This document shows, one piece after another, positions 35,990 through 48,600 of a stretch of 64,000 nucleotides of DNA. The notes under the pieces were generated by a model. That model did not search any database. It was not told where the DNA came from and saw nothing but the letters and a program-made list of their open reading frames with translations. A program made the translations under genes and the position numbers. Numbering within the stretch: the first letter of the stretch is position 1; every line of letters starts with the position of its first letter. The DNA lies in assembly GCA_023630585.1 (NCBI GenBank), contig CM042547.1, positions 5,358,868 through 5,422,867 on the forward strand, in the 5' to 3' direction. The DNA comes from Cranoglanis bouderius (taxonomy: Eukaryota; Chordata; Actinopteri; Siluriformes; Cranoglanididae).

Positions 35990-38900
35990 GTAAGTTTGTG
36001 TTGCATAGCATGACTTATTTGAAGGGAATTAGCACTTATTAAGATTTGTGTACTTAAACGCCTACGTTCAGAATGTCAAACAGCAAATATGGTAACTACA
36101 AATTTTGGGCTTCCCGGGACAGTGACAACTAGACATTCAGTTTTGTTTACTAGCATGAATTGAAAAGGGAAATAGCATGATTCTGGTTTAGGAATTTGAC
36201 TTCAGTTAAGTTTATCCCATTACTTTGATGCTAAAAAATTTAAAGAATTATGTAAAGAATTTTTCTCCGCATATGTTTTATTGCTACCCAGGATGAAGAG
36301 ATGAAAGTTAAGACCCTGAGGGAAAGGTTCCAGAATGATGAATCTTCGAAGATCCGAATCAAACCTGCCATTCCAGATAAACCCAAAACTATCCCCCCAA
36401 TATCTCCCACTGCAAAAATCAGCAACCCCCTAATTGCTTCAATCAACTCAGCTGTGGAGAACCGCTTAGCCCCTCGTGTGGTCTTTAAACATGATAAAAA
36501 GAACCACCAATTTTCTCAACCTGAAACTTCAATAATAAAGGCAAAGCCTATTTTACTGGATAAGAACCAGAAGAAGGAAGCAGATCTCATCAAACAAGCC
36601 CTGAAAGATAAGAAGATTCTGCCCAAGAGTCCTGTTACTCCAGTCTTAGAACAGACACCCAAAACTGAGTCTATCCAAAAACCCCCAGTTTTGGCGGCAC
36701 CAGTCAAACTCTCTATACCATTGAAGAAGACCATATACAACAAGACAGACAAGGATGAGACAGAGAAGACACACCCCTCAGAATGGGATGTACCAGCTAC
36801 ACCCATTCTAGATCATTCAGATTCTAGCATTTCCACTCCTTCCAAGGCAGATATCACAGTTAATAAGCCTGTGGTTCCCAAAGCTCTTGTTCCACCTGTT
36901 AGAACAAACCCTACTTTCTCTGCTCCAGTTATTTCTCCTCCTGCAGTTTCAGTCTCAAAACCTCCTGCCCTGACACTTCCTGAACCTGTTTCCCAAAATG
37001 GTCCTCAAATGGTGAACCCAAGGCCAGAAATTCCTATTAGACTTAATTCCAATTTAATAAGTCCAACAGCAGATCTTTTCCCACATGGTTTACCAGAGGA
37101 GGCAACCTCCAGTCCAGAAATCCCTGATATTCTTGATATGGATATTCCACCTCCAATTATTCCTGAGGACTTTTCTGATGGTGGCACTTCTGCTCAAAAT
37201 ATATCTGCCAGTGTTACTCCTGAACATTCATTTCCTGGGGCTTCTCTTTCTGTTACTCCAGTTTCCAGCAGCCCAGCTCTATCTCGTACAGCCTCGCCTA
37301 TACCAGCAATAGAAACCTCAGATTCAGATTCTGCTTTTATATTCAGTCCTTTGCCAGCATTTTTAGCTCCCTCAACAAATGTCGAGTCAATAGCAGAAAA
37401 GAGTGTGACTGAAAACCACAAAGCAGTTGAGAAACCCTTGGATGTTCCATTGTTCAGCTCACCCGAGACCACTTCAGTGGTCTCTGCTCTAGCGAGAGCT
37501 GAAGGGATGACCCCTGTTAAGCATACCTCTTGTGATAAACGACTGCTTACTCTTCTAGAAAAGGCTAAACGAAAGTCTACATCAGACGCTCAGTTATCCA
37601 CACCTGAAATTCTGCCTGTAGTTGAGACAGATCTGCCCAACAATACTCTACTTGAGTCTTCACCACCAGAGATAGCCCATGCTGAACCATTCTCATATGT
37701 GGATGCCCCAAATGCCCCTGAAACGCTTATGACTGTTCTTGATATCCCCCCTGTTGACTATGAGGGCAAGGCAGAAGAGGCAGCAACTACAGAGCATAAC
37801 ACCCAGCCTTATGAAACAGCTCTTCATGACCAAGATCACAGTAAGTGAATGTTTAGTTTATCTGGCCTGTTTATACTTCAGTCAAAAATAAGCAGCTTAA
37901 TAAGAACAGAAACTTATTTTATCAGTACTGTTCTTAAAGCCTTCAGCACCATACATAAAAAAAAATGATTTCCAAACATTGATTTCCAAACAAGTCCAGT
38001 CTTTAGGCTAGGGTTAGAAGAACATCTTTAGGGCATCTGTGTGGTACCAGCTACAGCAACCTCATAGTGATCTTTAGGCTTTCCATGCAGGCTGCGAGTT
38101 TCAGGTGAAGGAGGTTCCAAGCAGAAATAATATCACATTTCCTCCTATACTAATATATGATGTGAACATTAACATTGACCTGTATTTGCATGAATTTATG
38201 CATTGGGCTGGTGCCATATGCTTTGCTGATTGGATAACTGCATGAATAAGCAGTTGTACAGGTGGCTCGAATAAGCAGTTGTACAGGTGGCCAGTGAATG
38301 TTAATTAAAAGACTAATAAAAAAAAGTACCTGCAGAAATGTAGCAAGATCTCTAAGCACTGTGGAACAACCTACCAGTCAATTTCCTTTAAAAAAAAACT
38401 ACACGACAATGTACCTCTGAAAAGTTATGCAGATATTCAAATTATGATTTGATTGGTTTTATTGATTGTTTTATAATTTATTGGATAATTTGTATTGTAC
38501 TTATTATCACTTACTCTTTATTTTTTAATGTTATTTATTACTTTGAAGGAATTGTCACATTACAGCATTTCATTGTTAAATCTTTTCATGCATTAGGATG
38601 AACTTTTCATTGAGAGGGCTGGTATGTGTTGGTATCTGAAGCATCTAACAAATGCTAATGTGGTGGTGCAGGGCACCATGTCTCTTATAACCAGAACGAC
38701 TCAGAGGAAGAGCAATTCACATCTCATATATCGTATATCTTTGCATCTGCAAAGTAATTCCACATATGACTAAGTGTGTTTGCCATGTATTAATACAGTC
38801 TCTGGATTATGCCGTTTGGGAGTTTACTTGATTATTAACCTCTCAGTCCTCTCTTTAGGTAAAAGTTCACCTGCTCCGAAAGTGATTGTGCATAGACCTG

Positions 38901-41900
38901 TTGGGCCTCCTCCACCTCCCCCAAGAAAGACCCAGTTGACATTGCCTAATGGTGGAGTCACACCAGAGAAACCACCTCAGCCCCCAAGCACAGATATGCA
39001 GGCCACCATTCTGCCAAGTCAGCCCCTGAAGGACAATGGTAGAACTATCTCAAACCATGTAGACTTTTTCATTGTTTGTCTCTGCAGTAAGATTGAAGAG
39101 GAATTGTTTTGGAATTGATTGGGTGTACAGAGTGTGTTTGGGTACAGAGTGAATGTTTGCATGCAGATGAAAACATCACTGGCCATACAGTATTAGTATT
39201 ATTTTTATTAGTATTAGTACTAGTATTATACAGTATTAGATAATCTAACTAAAGATAGTTATTATTTCAGCTCATGTTACCTCATCAGCAGACTAGTAGC
39301 TAGCCAAGCTCCTTAACAGGATAGCTAATATTGTGCTAACTATACACCAGAGGTGGATCTTCCATATGGGAAGGTGGGGAAGAGCCCAATAATTGTGCCT
39401 CTGTCCACCACCACAGTGGATTTGAAATGAAGCAGTCATGATGTAATTGAAGTGTACACTTTCAGCTTTAATTCAAGGGGTTTAACAAAAATATTACATT
39501 AACCATTTAGGAATTACAGCCATTAAAGTCCTCCATTTTCACAAGCTCAAAACTAATTGGATAATTGACTGATAAGCAGTTTTATGGCCAAGTGTGGCAT
39601 GTTTCCTCATTATTTCATGACAAATTAAGGAGATAAAAGGTCTGGAGTTGATTCCAAGTGTTGAATTTGCATTTGGCAGCTGTTCATGGGAACTCCCAAT
39701 ATGCGGTCCAAAGAAGTGTCGATGCAAGTGAAGGAGACCATCATTAGGTGGAAAAAACAAAACAGACCTATCAGAGAGATAGCAGAAACTTTAGGAGTGG
39801 CCAGATCAACAATTTGGTACATTCTTAAAAAGAAGCACTGCATTGGAAAGCTCAGCAACACCAAAAGGCCTGGAAGGCCACAGAAGACAAATGAAGTGGA
39901 CGAATGCAGAATTCTTTCCTTGTTGAAGAAAAACCCCTTCACAACATCTAGCCAAGTCAAGAAACACTCTGGAGGAGGTAGGCGTATCACTGTCAAAGTC
40001 TACAATCAAGAGACTCCTTAATGAGTGTAAATACAGACGGTTTACCTCAAGACGCAAACCACTGGTAACACTAAAGAACAGAAAGGCCTGATTAAAAAAA
40101 AAAACTCTAAAAGAAAAAAAAGCATGCCTGTTCTGATGCAAGATTAACTTGTACCAGAATGATTGGTACAAATGATCCAAAGTATACCACATCATCTGTC
40201 AAACATGGTGGAGGAAGTGTTATGGCATGGGCATGTATGACTGCCAGTGGAATTAGGTCACTGGTGTGTATTGATGACGTGACTGCTGATAGAAGTAGCA
40301 GGATGAATACTGATACGTATAAAGTTATCCTTTTTGCTCAGATTCAGTCAAATGCTGTAAAACTGATAGGATGGGGCTTCACAGTACAGATGGATGGTGA
40401 CCCAAAATGTACAGCAAAAGCAAACCAAGAGCTTCTTAAGGCAAAGAAATTAAATGTTCTTAAATGTCCAATGACCTCAATCCAATTGAGCATGCTTTTC
40501 ACTTACTGAAGACAAAACTGAAGACAGAAAAAATAAGCAGCAACTGAAGTCAGCTGCAGTAAAGGCCTGGCAAAGCTTCTCAAGGGAGGAAACTTATGTC
40601 CATGGGTTCCAGACTAAAGGCAGTCATTGACTGTGAAGGATTTGCATCCAAGTATTACAAATAATCCTAATATTTATGATTATGCTAGTTTGATTTTTGT
40701 TTGTGCTATTGTCTAAATAAGCCTCCCAAAAATTAGGTTAATCATGGGAGGAACGTTCTGTGTAAGAAACCTGAGCTGAATCTGCTTATTACAGGACAAA
40801 AGCATGGGGATTAAATTAATTAGCAAAGAGGGGGTGATACCACACTGATGTCTTTCCAATTAGCAAACAAGCTGCATGTTGTATCATTAAGATGTCATGT
40901 CATCAAGATGATTAAGAACTTGCGAACGTCATGTCAGAGTATATGTGCTATCTGGCCATTGAGTTGAAATTGGTATTGACTAAACTGCAATGCAAATGTA
41001 CACATTTCTATTTTCACTTGTGTGCGAACAGCCTTTGGCTTTTACATATTATTTATTCGTGAATATCGTAGTTTGGTCTAGACATTTTTGGAAACAAATC
41101 TCACTCAACATGCTTATTGTTACAAGAATCATTATTCCAGCTCCTGCAGATTTTACCTCAGAGTATTCAAAATATGAAGATTCAGAAATTTGTGATCCAT
41201 CTGAAATGGTCGGCTCACAAGCAGAAGCTCCAGATTATGGAAATCCTGGACCATCAGTTCACGAAGAAGCATTTAAATCTCAAACATCAGACCCCAAATA
41301 TGGACACTACATATGTTGGGCTTCCCAGGACAGTAATTGAACTCGGGGCACAAGGCGGAGGACACCCTGGATGTGGTGCCAACCCACTGCAGGGAAGAAT
41401 CGCGCACACATTCACACACTACCCAGAATTTGGAAATGCCAATCAGCCTACAACACATGTCTTTGGACTGGGGGAGGAAACCGGAGTACCCGGATGAAAC
41501 CCCCGAAGCACAGGGAGAGCATGCAAGCTTCACACGCACAGGGCGGAGGCGGGATTCGAACCCTCAACCCCAGAGATGTGAGGCAAACATGCTAACCACT
41601 ACCTGCGATTTAGCATCAGAACCATTTCTGATTTCATTAGAGTTTTAACTTTACATCTATCATATCAAAGTGAAGTTATTGACTGTTTAATGACTGAGAC
41701 GTAAGCGTAAACTGGTTTTGGCAAGTCCAGTCTTTAGGCTAGGGTTAGAAGAACATCTTTAGGGCATCTTTGTGGTACCAGCTACAGCAACCTCATAGTG
41801 ATCTTTAGGCTTTCCTTGCAGGCCATCGTCAACAGCTGCGAGTTTCAGGTGAAGGAGGTTCCGAGCAGAAATAATATCACATTTCCCCCTATACTAATGT

Positions 41901-44900
41901 ATGATGTAAACATTAACATTGACCTTGACATTGATTGTATTTGCATGAATTTATGCATTGGGCTGGTGCCATATGCTTAGCTGATTAGATAACTGCATGA
42001 ATAAGCAGTTGTACAGGTGGCCAGTGAATGTTAATTAAAAAACTAATAAAAAAATACCTGCAGAAATGTAGCAAGATCTCTAAGCACTGTGGAACAACCT
42101 ACCAGCCAATTTCCTTTAAAAAAAACTACACGACAATGTACCTCTGAAAAGTTATGCAGATATTCAAATTATGATTTGATTAGTTTTATTGGTTGTTTTA
42201 TCATTTATTGGATAATTTGTATTTTATTTTCATTAACTCATTATTTACTCTTTATTTTTTAATGTTATTTATTACTTTGAATGAATGGTCACATTACAGC
42301 ATTTCATTGTTAAATCTTTTCATGCATTAGGATGAACTTTTCATTGAGAGGGCTGGTATGTGTTGGTATCTGAAGCATCTAACAAATGCTAATGTGGTGG
42401 TGCAGGGCGCCATGTCTCTTATAACCAGAATGACAGAGAGGTAGATCAGTTTGCATCTCATATATGAGTCATCTGCAAAGTAATTCCACATATGACTAAG
42501 TGTGTTTGGCATGTATTAATACAGTCTCTGGATTATGCCGTTTGGGAGTTTACTTGATTATTAACCTCTCAGTCCTCTCTTTAGGTAAAAGTTCACCTGA
42601 TCCAAAGGTGATTGTGCAACGACCTGTTGGGCCTCCTCCACCTCCCCCAAGAAAGCCCCAGTTGACATTGTCTAATGGTGGCCTCACACCAGAAGAACCA
42701 CCTCAGCCCCCAAGCACAGATATGCAGGCCACCATTCTGCCAAGTCAGCTCCTGAAGGACCATGGTAGAACTATCTCAAACCATGTAGACTTTTTCATTG
42801 TTTATCTTTGCAGGAAGATTGAAGATTAATTGTTTTGGAATTGATTGGGTGTACAGAGTGTGTTTGGGTACAGAGTGAATGTTTGCATGCAGATGAAAAC
42901 ATCACTGGCCATACAGTATTAGTATTATTTTTTATTAGTATTAGTACTAGTATTATACAGTATTAGATAATCTAACTAAAGATAGTTGTTATTTCAGCTA
43001 ATGTTACCCCTCTAGCAGACTAGCAGCTAGCTAAGCTCCTTAACAGGATAGCTAATATTGTGCTAACTATAGACCAGTGGTGGATCTTCCATATGGGAAG
43101 GTGGGGAAGAGTCCAATTTTTGTAATTTTCCTCTGTACACCACCACAATGGATTTGAAATGAAACAATCACGATGTAATTGAAGTGTAGACTTTCAGCTT
43201 TAATTCAAGGGGGTTAACAAAAATATTGCATTAACTGTTTAGAAATTACAGCCATTACAGTTGCTCCATTTTCACAGGCTCAAAAGTAATTGAACAATTG
43301 ACTGATAAGCAGTTTCATGGCTAGGTGTGGCCTGTTTCCTCAATTTTTCATGACAAATTAAAGAGATAAAAGGTCTGGAGTTGATTCCAAGTGTTGAATT
43401 TGCATTTGGTAGCTGTTCATGGGAACTCCCAATATGCGGTCCAAAGAAGTGTCGATGCAAGTGAAGGAGACCATCATTAGGTGGAAAAAACAAAACAGAC
43501 CTATCAGAGAGATAGCAGAAACTTTAGGAGTGGCCAAATCAACAATTTGGTACATTCTTAAAAAGAAGCACTGCATTGGAAAGCTCAGCAACACCAAAAG
43601 GCCTGGAAGGCCACAGAAGAAAAATGAAGTGGACGAATGCAGAATTCTTTCCTTGTTGAAGATAAACCCCTTCACAACATCTAGCCAAGTCAATAAACAC
43701 TCTGGAGGAGGTAGGCGTATCACTGTCAAAGTCTACAATCAAGAGACGCCTTAATGAGTGTAAATACAGACGGTTTACCTCAAGATGCAAACCAGATGCT
43801 GATAGAAGTAGCAGGATGAATACTGATACATATAAGGCTATCCTTTTTGCTCAGATTCAGTCAAATGCTGCAAAACTGATAGGATGGGGCTTCACAGTAC
43901 AGATGGATGATGACCCAAAATGTACAGCAAGAGCAAACCAAGAGCTTCTTAAGGCAAAGAAATTAAATGTTCTTAAATGTCCAGTGACCTCAACCCAATT
44001 GAGCATGCTTTTCACTTACTGAAGACAAAACTGAAGACAGACAAACCCACAAACAAACAGCAATTGAAGTCGGCTGCAGTAAAGGCCTGGCAAAGCATCT
44101 CAAGGGTGGACTAAAGGCAGTCACTGACTGCAAAGGATTTGCATCCAAGTATTACAAATAATCCTAATATTTATGATTATGCTAGTTTGATTTTTGTTTG
44201 TGTTATTGTCTAAATAAGCCCCCCCAAAAAGTAGGTTAATCATGGGAGGAACGTTCTGTGTAAGAAACCTGAGCTGAATCTGCTTATTACAGGACAAAAG
44301 CATGGGGATTAAATTAATTAGCAAAGAGGGGGTGATACCACATTGATGTCTTTCCAATTAGCAAACAAGCTGCATGTTGTATCATTAAGATGTCATGTCA
44401 TCAAGATGATTAAGAACTTGCGAACGTCATGTCAGAGTATATGTGCTATCTGGCCATCGAGTTGAAATTGGTATTGACTAAACTGCAATGCAAATGTACA
44501 CATTTCTATTTTCACTTGTGTGCGAACAGCCTTTGGCTTTTACATATTATTTATTCGTGAATGTCGTAGTTTGGTCTAGACATTTTTGGAAACAAATCTC
44601 ACTCAACATGCTTATTGTTACAGGAATCATTATCCCAGCTCCTGCAGATTTTACCTCAGAGTATTCAAAATATGAAGATTCAGAAATTTGTGATCCATCT
44701 GAAATGGTCGGCTCACAAGCAGAAGCTCCAGATTATGGAAATCCTGGACCATCAGTTCACGAGGAAGCATTTTTGGAACATGTAAATCTCGAACATCAGA
44801 CCCCAAATTTGGACACTACAGATGTTGGGCTTCCCAGGACAGTGATAGGTGAACCTTCAGATTCAGTACCAGACTCTCCTGTCAATCCAACTCTCCCATC

Positions 44901-45611
44901 TCCATCAAGGTAAATCTTTATATAATGTATAATATAATTTTTGTATAATGATTTCAAACACAGACCAAAAGCATATATCCCTTAAACCATGTGTTTGTTT
45001 GTTCTTTAAGTAACTGCCATTCTTGATCTTGTTTTCTGCCAGCTAAATGACTGTATTAGGAAACTGATATCTTGTCTTTTTCCATAGAAAACAAATAAAC
45101 TACAGCAGCATAGAGCTGGAAGACCTGGCAAGCAGCAAGAAAAGTAAAGCAACAAAGAAACAACGCAAAGGATCTCCTATGAGTATGAAAACACTTTTTT
45201 TTTTTTTTTTAAACAATTTATATCAGCATCATGACAGAGCAGTTTTGGTGTAATGTGCCAATTTTTGATTGAGTGTATGAATGCACACCTCGATTTCTTG
45301 TAAGTATAAGGGTCTGGGACAATTCTGTGTTTTTAAGACATTGAGTCAAGTTTAGACTCACAGGAAGGTCAAAGCAAATAGATGTTTTCAGATATTGAAG
45401 CTAACATGGTTTGAACCAAGGCTTAACCAATATATTGAAGCTGAAATTGCTCTCAGTGACTGTACTATCTGTCCTGTGTTTTTCATTTTTTGTGTTTGAT
45501 TGTTCATTGTTTTTCACTTTTTGTGTTTGTCCATGACTGTTCATTGTTTATGAATTATTGTATTACTATTGTAAAGCATCCTTGAGCTCTGGAACGGCTA
45601 TATAAATTAAA

Positions 45612-45657
<46 letters not shown>

Positions 45658-48600
45658 GTTGTTGTTGTTGTTGTTGTTGTTATTGTTATTGTTATTATTA
45701 TAAATGGTTTACATATCAATACATATTTTTAATTTTACTTTTATTTTTTATAGATCCATATGCTGATACATCTGCTGTGGTAAGTGCTGTTTCATCTATA
45801 GCTTTATACAATTATAACTGGCTTACTACAATATGTGATAGTTTTCTATTATACTAGTGTGAGTTGCTGCTGTTTCTAAATTGAGATACAAATAGAAATA
45901 TTTATAAAATATGCATTAATTATAGGATTATGTATAGGTTTATTTTATTTTTCATTCAACATTTTTTTTTTTTTTGTGAAATATCTTTTTTTTTTTTTTT
46001 CAGACAGAGGAGATCCCCAAGAAAGCAAGATTTTCCAAGCAAGTTTTAATCTATTATTCAATTTTAGTGCAAATTCCTTTACAAAAAGTATTATTATGGT
46101 GCTTAATACATACTGACTTATTTCTTATTTCTATATTTGCAGAAAGAACTCTGTGTCAGATGAAAAGGAGCTGAAGTCGAAAGAAAAACAAAGGCAGAAA
46201 GACAAAGAGAAAGAAAAGGAAAAAGAAAAGAAGGAGCTGAAGGAAAAGGAAAAAGAAAAGGAGCAGAAGGAGAAGGAAAAAGAAAAGAAGGATAAGAAAA
46301 AAGAGCAAAAGGAGAAGGAGCTCAAGGAGAAGGAAAGAGACAAGAAGGAGCTCAAAGAAAAGGAAAGAGAAAAGAAGGAACAGAAAGAGAAAGAAAAGAA
46401 AGACAATGAAATGAAGAAAAAATTCAAGGTATAACAATACATTGATGGGTGTTTATGCATTTTTAGGCACTTAAGGAGTTTCAGGTTTTCATTAAAAAAA
46501 AATAAAGTTGTGTAACATCTCCCACCTCCTCCACCCCTCCTTATGTCTGTCTTTCTATGTGTGTCTGTAGATCACGGGACAGGAGGAGGCCTTGTACCAA
46601 GTTAAAGTGATAGAGAGCACTAAGGGCCGTAAAGATGATCTGGCAATAAAAGCTGGAGAGATCGTCAGCATTATTCGCACCACAGACTGCCCTAAAGGAA
46701 AATGGCTGGCCAGGGACGGTACAAACAAATGTGAGTTAGCTCAAAACATAACATGTGACATAGCTTAGTGGTTAGCACGTTTTCCTCGCATCTCTGGGGT
46801 TGGGAGTTCAAATACTGCCTCCGTCCTGTTTGTGTGGAGTTTGCATGTTCTCCCTGTGCTTCAGGGGGTTTCCTCCAGGTACTCAGGTTTCCTCCCCCAG
46901 TCCAAAGACATGCGCTGTAGGCTGATTGACATTTCCAAATTATCTGTTGTGTGTGATGTGTCCAAGGTGCTGCCTGCCTTATGCCCTGAGATCCCTGGTA
47001 TAGGCTACAGGCTCCCCTGCGATCCTGTGTAAGTGTTACAGGAAATGGATGGATGGCAGTGTATAGTAACGCCATCCAGTAATGATAGATTGCAGTTTCC
47101 TGCTATGGAGATTCCCTGGGATTGCATTGCTTTATGGAAGACATGGTTTCTTTGCAATACTACCCCAGAACAAAGTGTTAGGCTCACGTCTGGTGTATCT
47201 CTGCTAACTGGCTGGTAAGCAAAATGCTTTACTGGGTACAAAACAACAAATTCTGGTGTGAAGTAGAAAATGGTGATTCATCTAAGTTAGTGGGGAAATG
47301 CCTCACCTCAAAAGGGTAAAGTGTGGAAATCAGCATCTAGTCAGATAACATCCTGGTTATTAAACATCCTGACTCAGGACAACAGAATCTAACAAAACAC
47401 TGAATAAGCTTTGTAAAGTTTATATATACAGGATATAAACTGAATCTAGGTTTTAGTTCAGTACTAATCACACAGTATATCCTCCACTGTGACATATTTT
47501 TAAAGCAGTATTATCTTCTGCTTTCAGATGGCTATATCCCAGTGGAGAGTGTGGAGTTGAATCTCCAGGAGATGATGGTGCTGGGGAATAAAGCTATGGC
47601 TACTAACAGGGCCGCTGTTGATGGGATGATAGACCCGGAGGCCCCCAGTACAGAGATCAGGTAAGACATTGACTACAAGTGTGTGTTGCACTACCACAAC
47701 ATACAAACCCAATTCCAAAAAAGTTGGGACGCTGTGTAAAATGTAAATAAGAACAGAATGCAATGATTTGCAAATCTCATAAACCCATATTTTATTCACA
47801 ATAGAACATAGAAAACATATCAAATGTTTAAACTGAGGAAATGTACCATTTTAAGGAAAAACTAAAGTAATTTTGAATTTGATGGCAGCAACATATCTCA
47901 AAAAAGTTGTGACAGGGCCATGTTTACCACTGTGTAGCATCCCCTCTTCTTTTGACAACAGTCTGTATACATCTTGGAACTGAGGAGACCAGTTGCTGGA
48001 GTTTTGGAAGAGGAATGTTGTACCATTCGTGTCTGATACAGGACTCTAGCTGCTCAACAGTCCTGGGTCTTCTTTGTCATATTTTTTGTTTTATGACGCT
48101 CCAAATGTTTTCAAACGGTGAAAGGTCTGGACTGCAGGCAGGCCAGTTCAGCACCTGGACTCTTCTACTATGAAGCCATGCTGTTGTAATAGATGCAGTA
48201 TGTGGTTTAGCATTGTCTTGCTGAAATATGCAAGGCCTTCCCTGAAAAAGACGTCATCTGGATGGAAGCATATGTTGCTCTAAAACCTGTATATACCTTT
48301 CAGCCTCGATGGTGCCTTTTCAGATGTGCAAGCTGCCCATTCCATAGGCACTAATGCACCCTCATACTATCAGAGATGCAGGCTTTTGAACTGGGTCCTG
48401 TGTTCACAGACAATGAATTCTGGAGGTGTTTCTGAGCCCATGCAGTGATTTCCATTACAGAATCATGCCTGTTTTTAATGCAGTGCCGCCTGAGGGCCCG
48501 AAGATCACGAGCATGCAATATTGATTTTCGCCCTTGTCCCTTGTGCACAGAGATTTCTCCAGATTCTCAGAATCTTTTGATGATTATGTACTGTAGATGA

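Larger units (their letters stand above)
37994..41332 (+). repeat. Tandem duplication, copy A (exon 3a, Tc1 relic, broken exon 4-like)
   Basis: This block is near-identical to 41723-44837 in the same order: intron sequence, proline-rich exon, Tc1-like transposon, intron, tyrosine-rich exon. The offset is 3726-3729 nt at the left part and 3498 nt at the last exon, the difference being a deletion inside the transposon of copy B. Copy A is cut off at 41332 by a SINE body. Confidence 0.93.
41723..44837 (+). repeat. Tandem duplication, copy B (intact exons 3b and 4)
   Basis: This is the second copy of the 37994-41332 block. It continues without a break into the downstream unique part of exon 4, so copy B is likely the ancestral-position unit. 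Relative to copy A it lacks about 0.2 kb inside the transposon near 43795 and carries many single-base differences. Confidence 0.93.

Noticed and set aside
39686..40021. Open transposase N-terminal frame as a possible domesticated gene
   Set aside because: The downstream DDE region is broken in both copies, and the frame lies in a fyb2 intron without splice links; ordinary transposon decay is enough.
46131..46460. Minus-strand frames rich in Phe, Ser and Leu
   Set aside because: They are antisense to the Lys/Glu-rich fyb2 exon; purine-rich coding sequence has few stops on the opposite strand.
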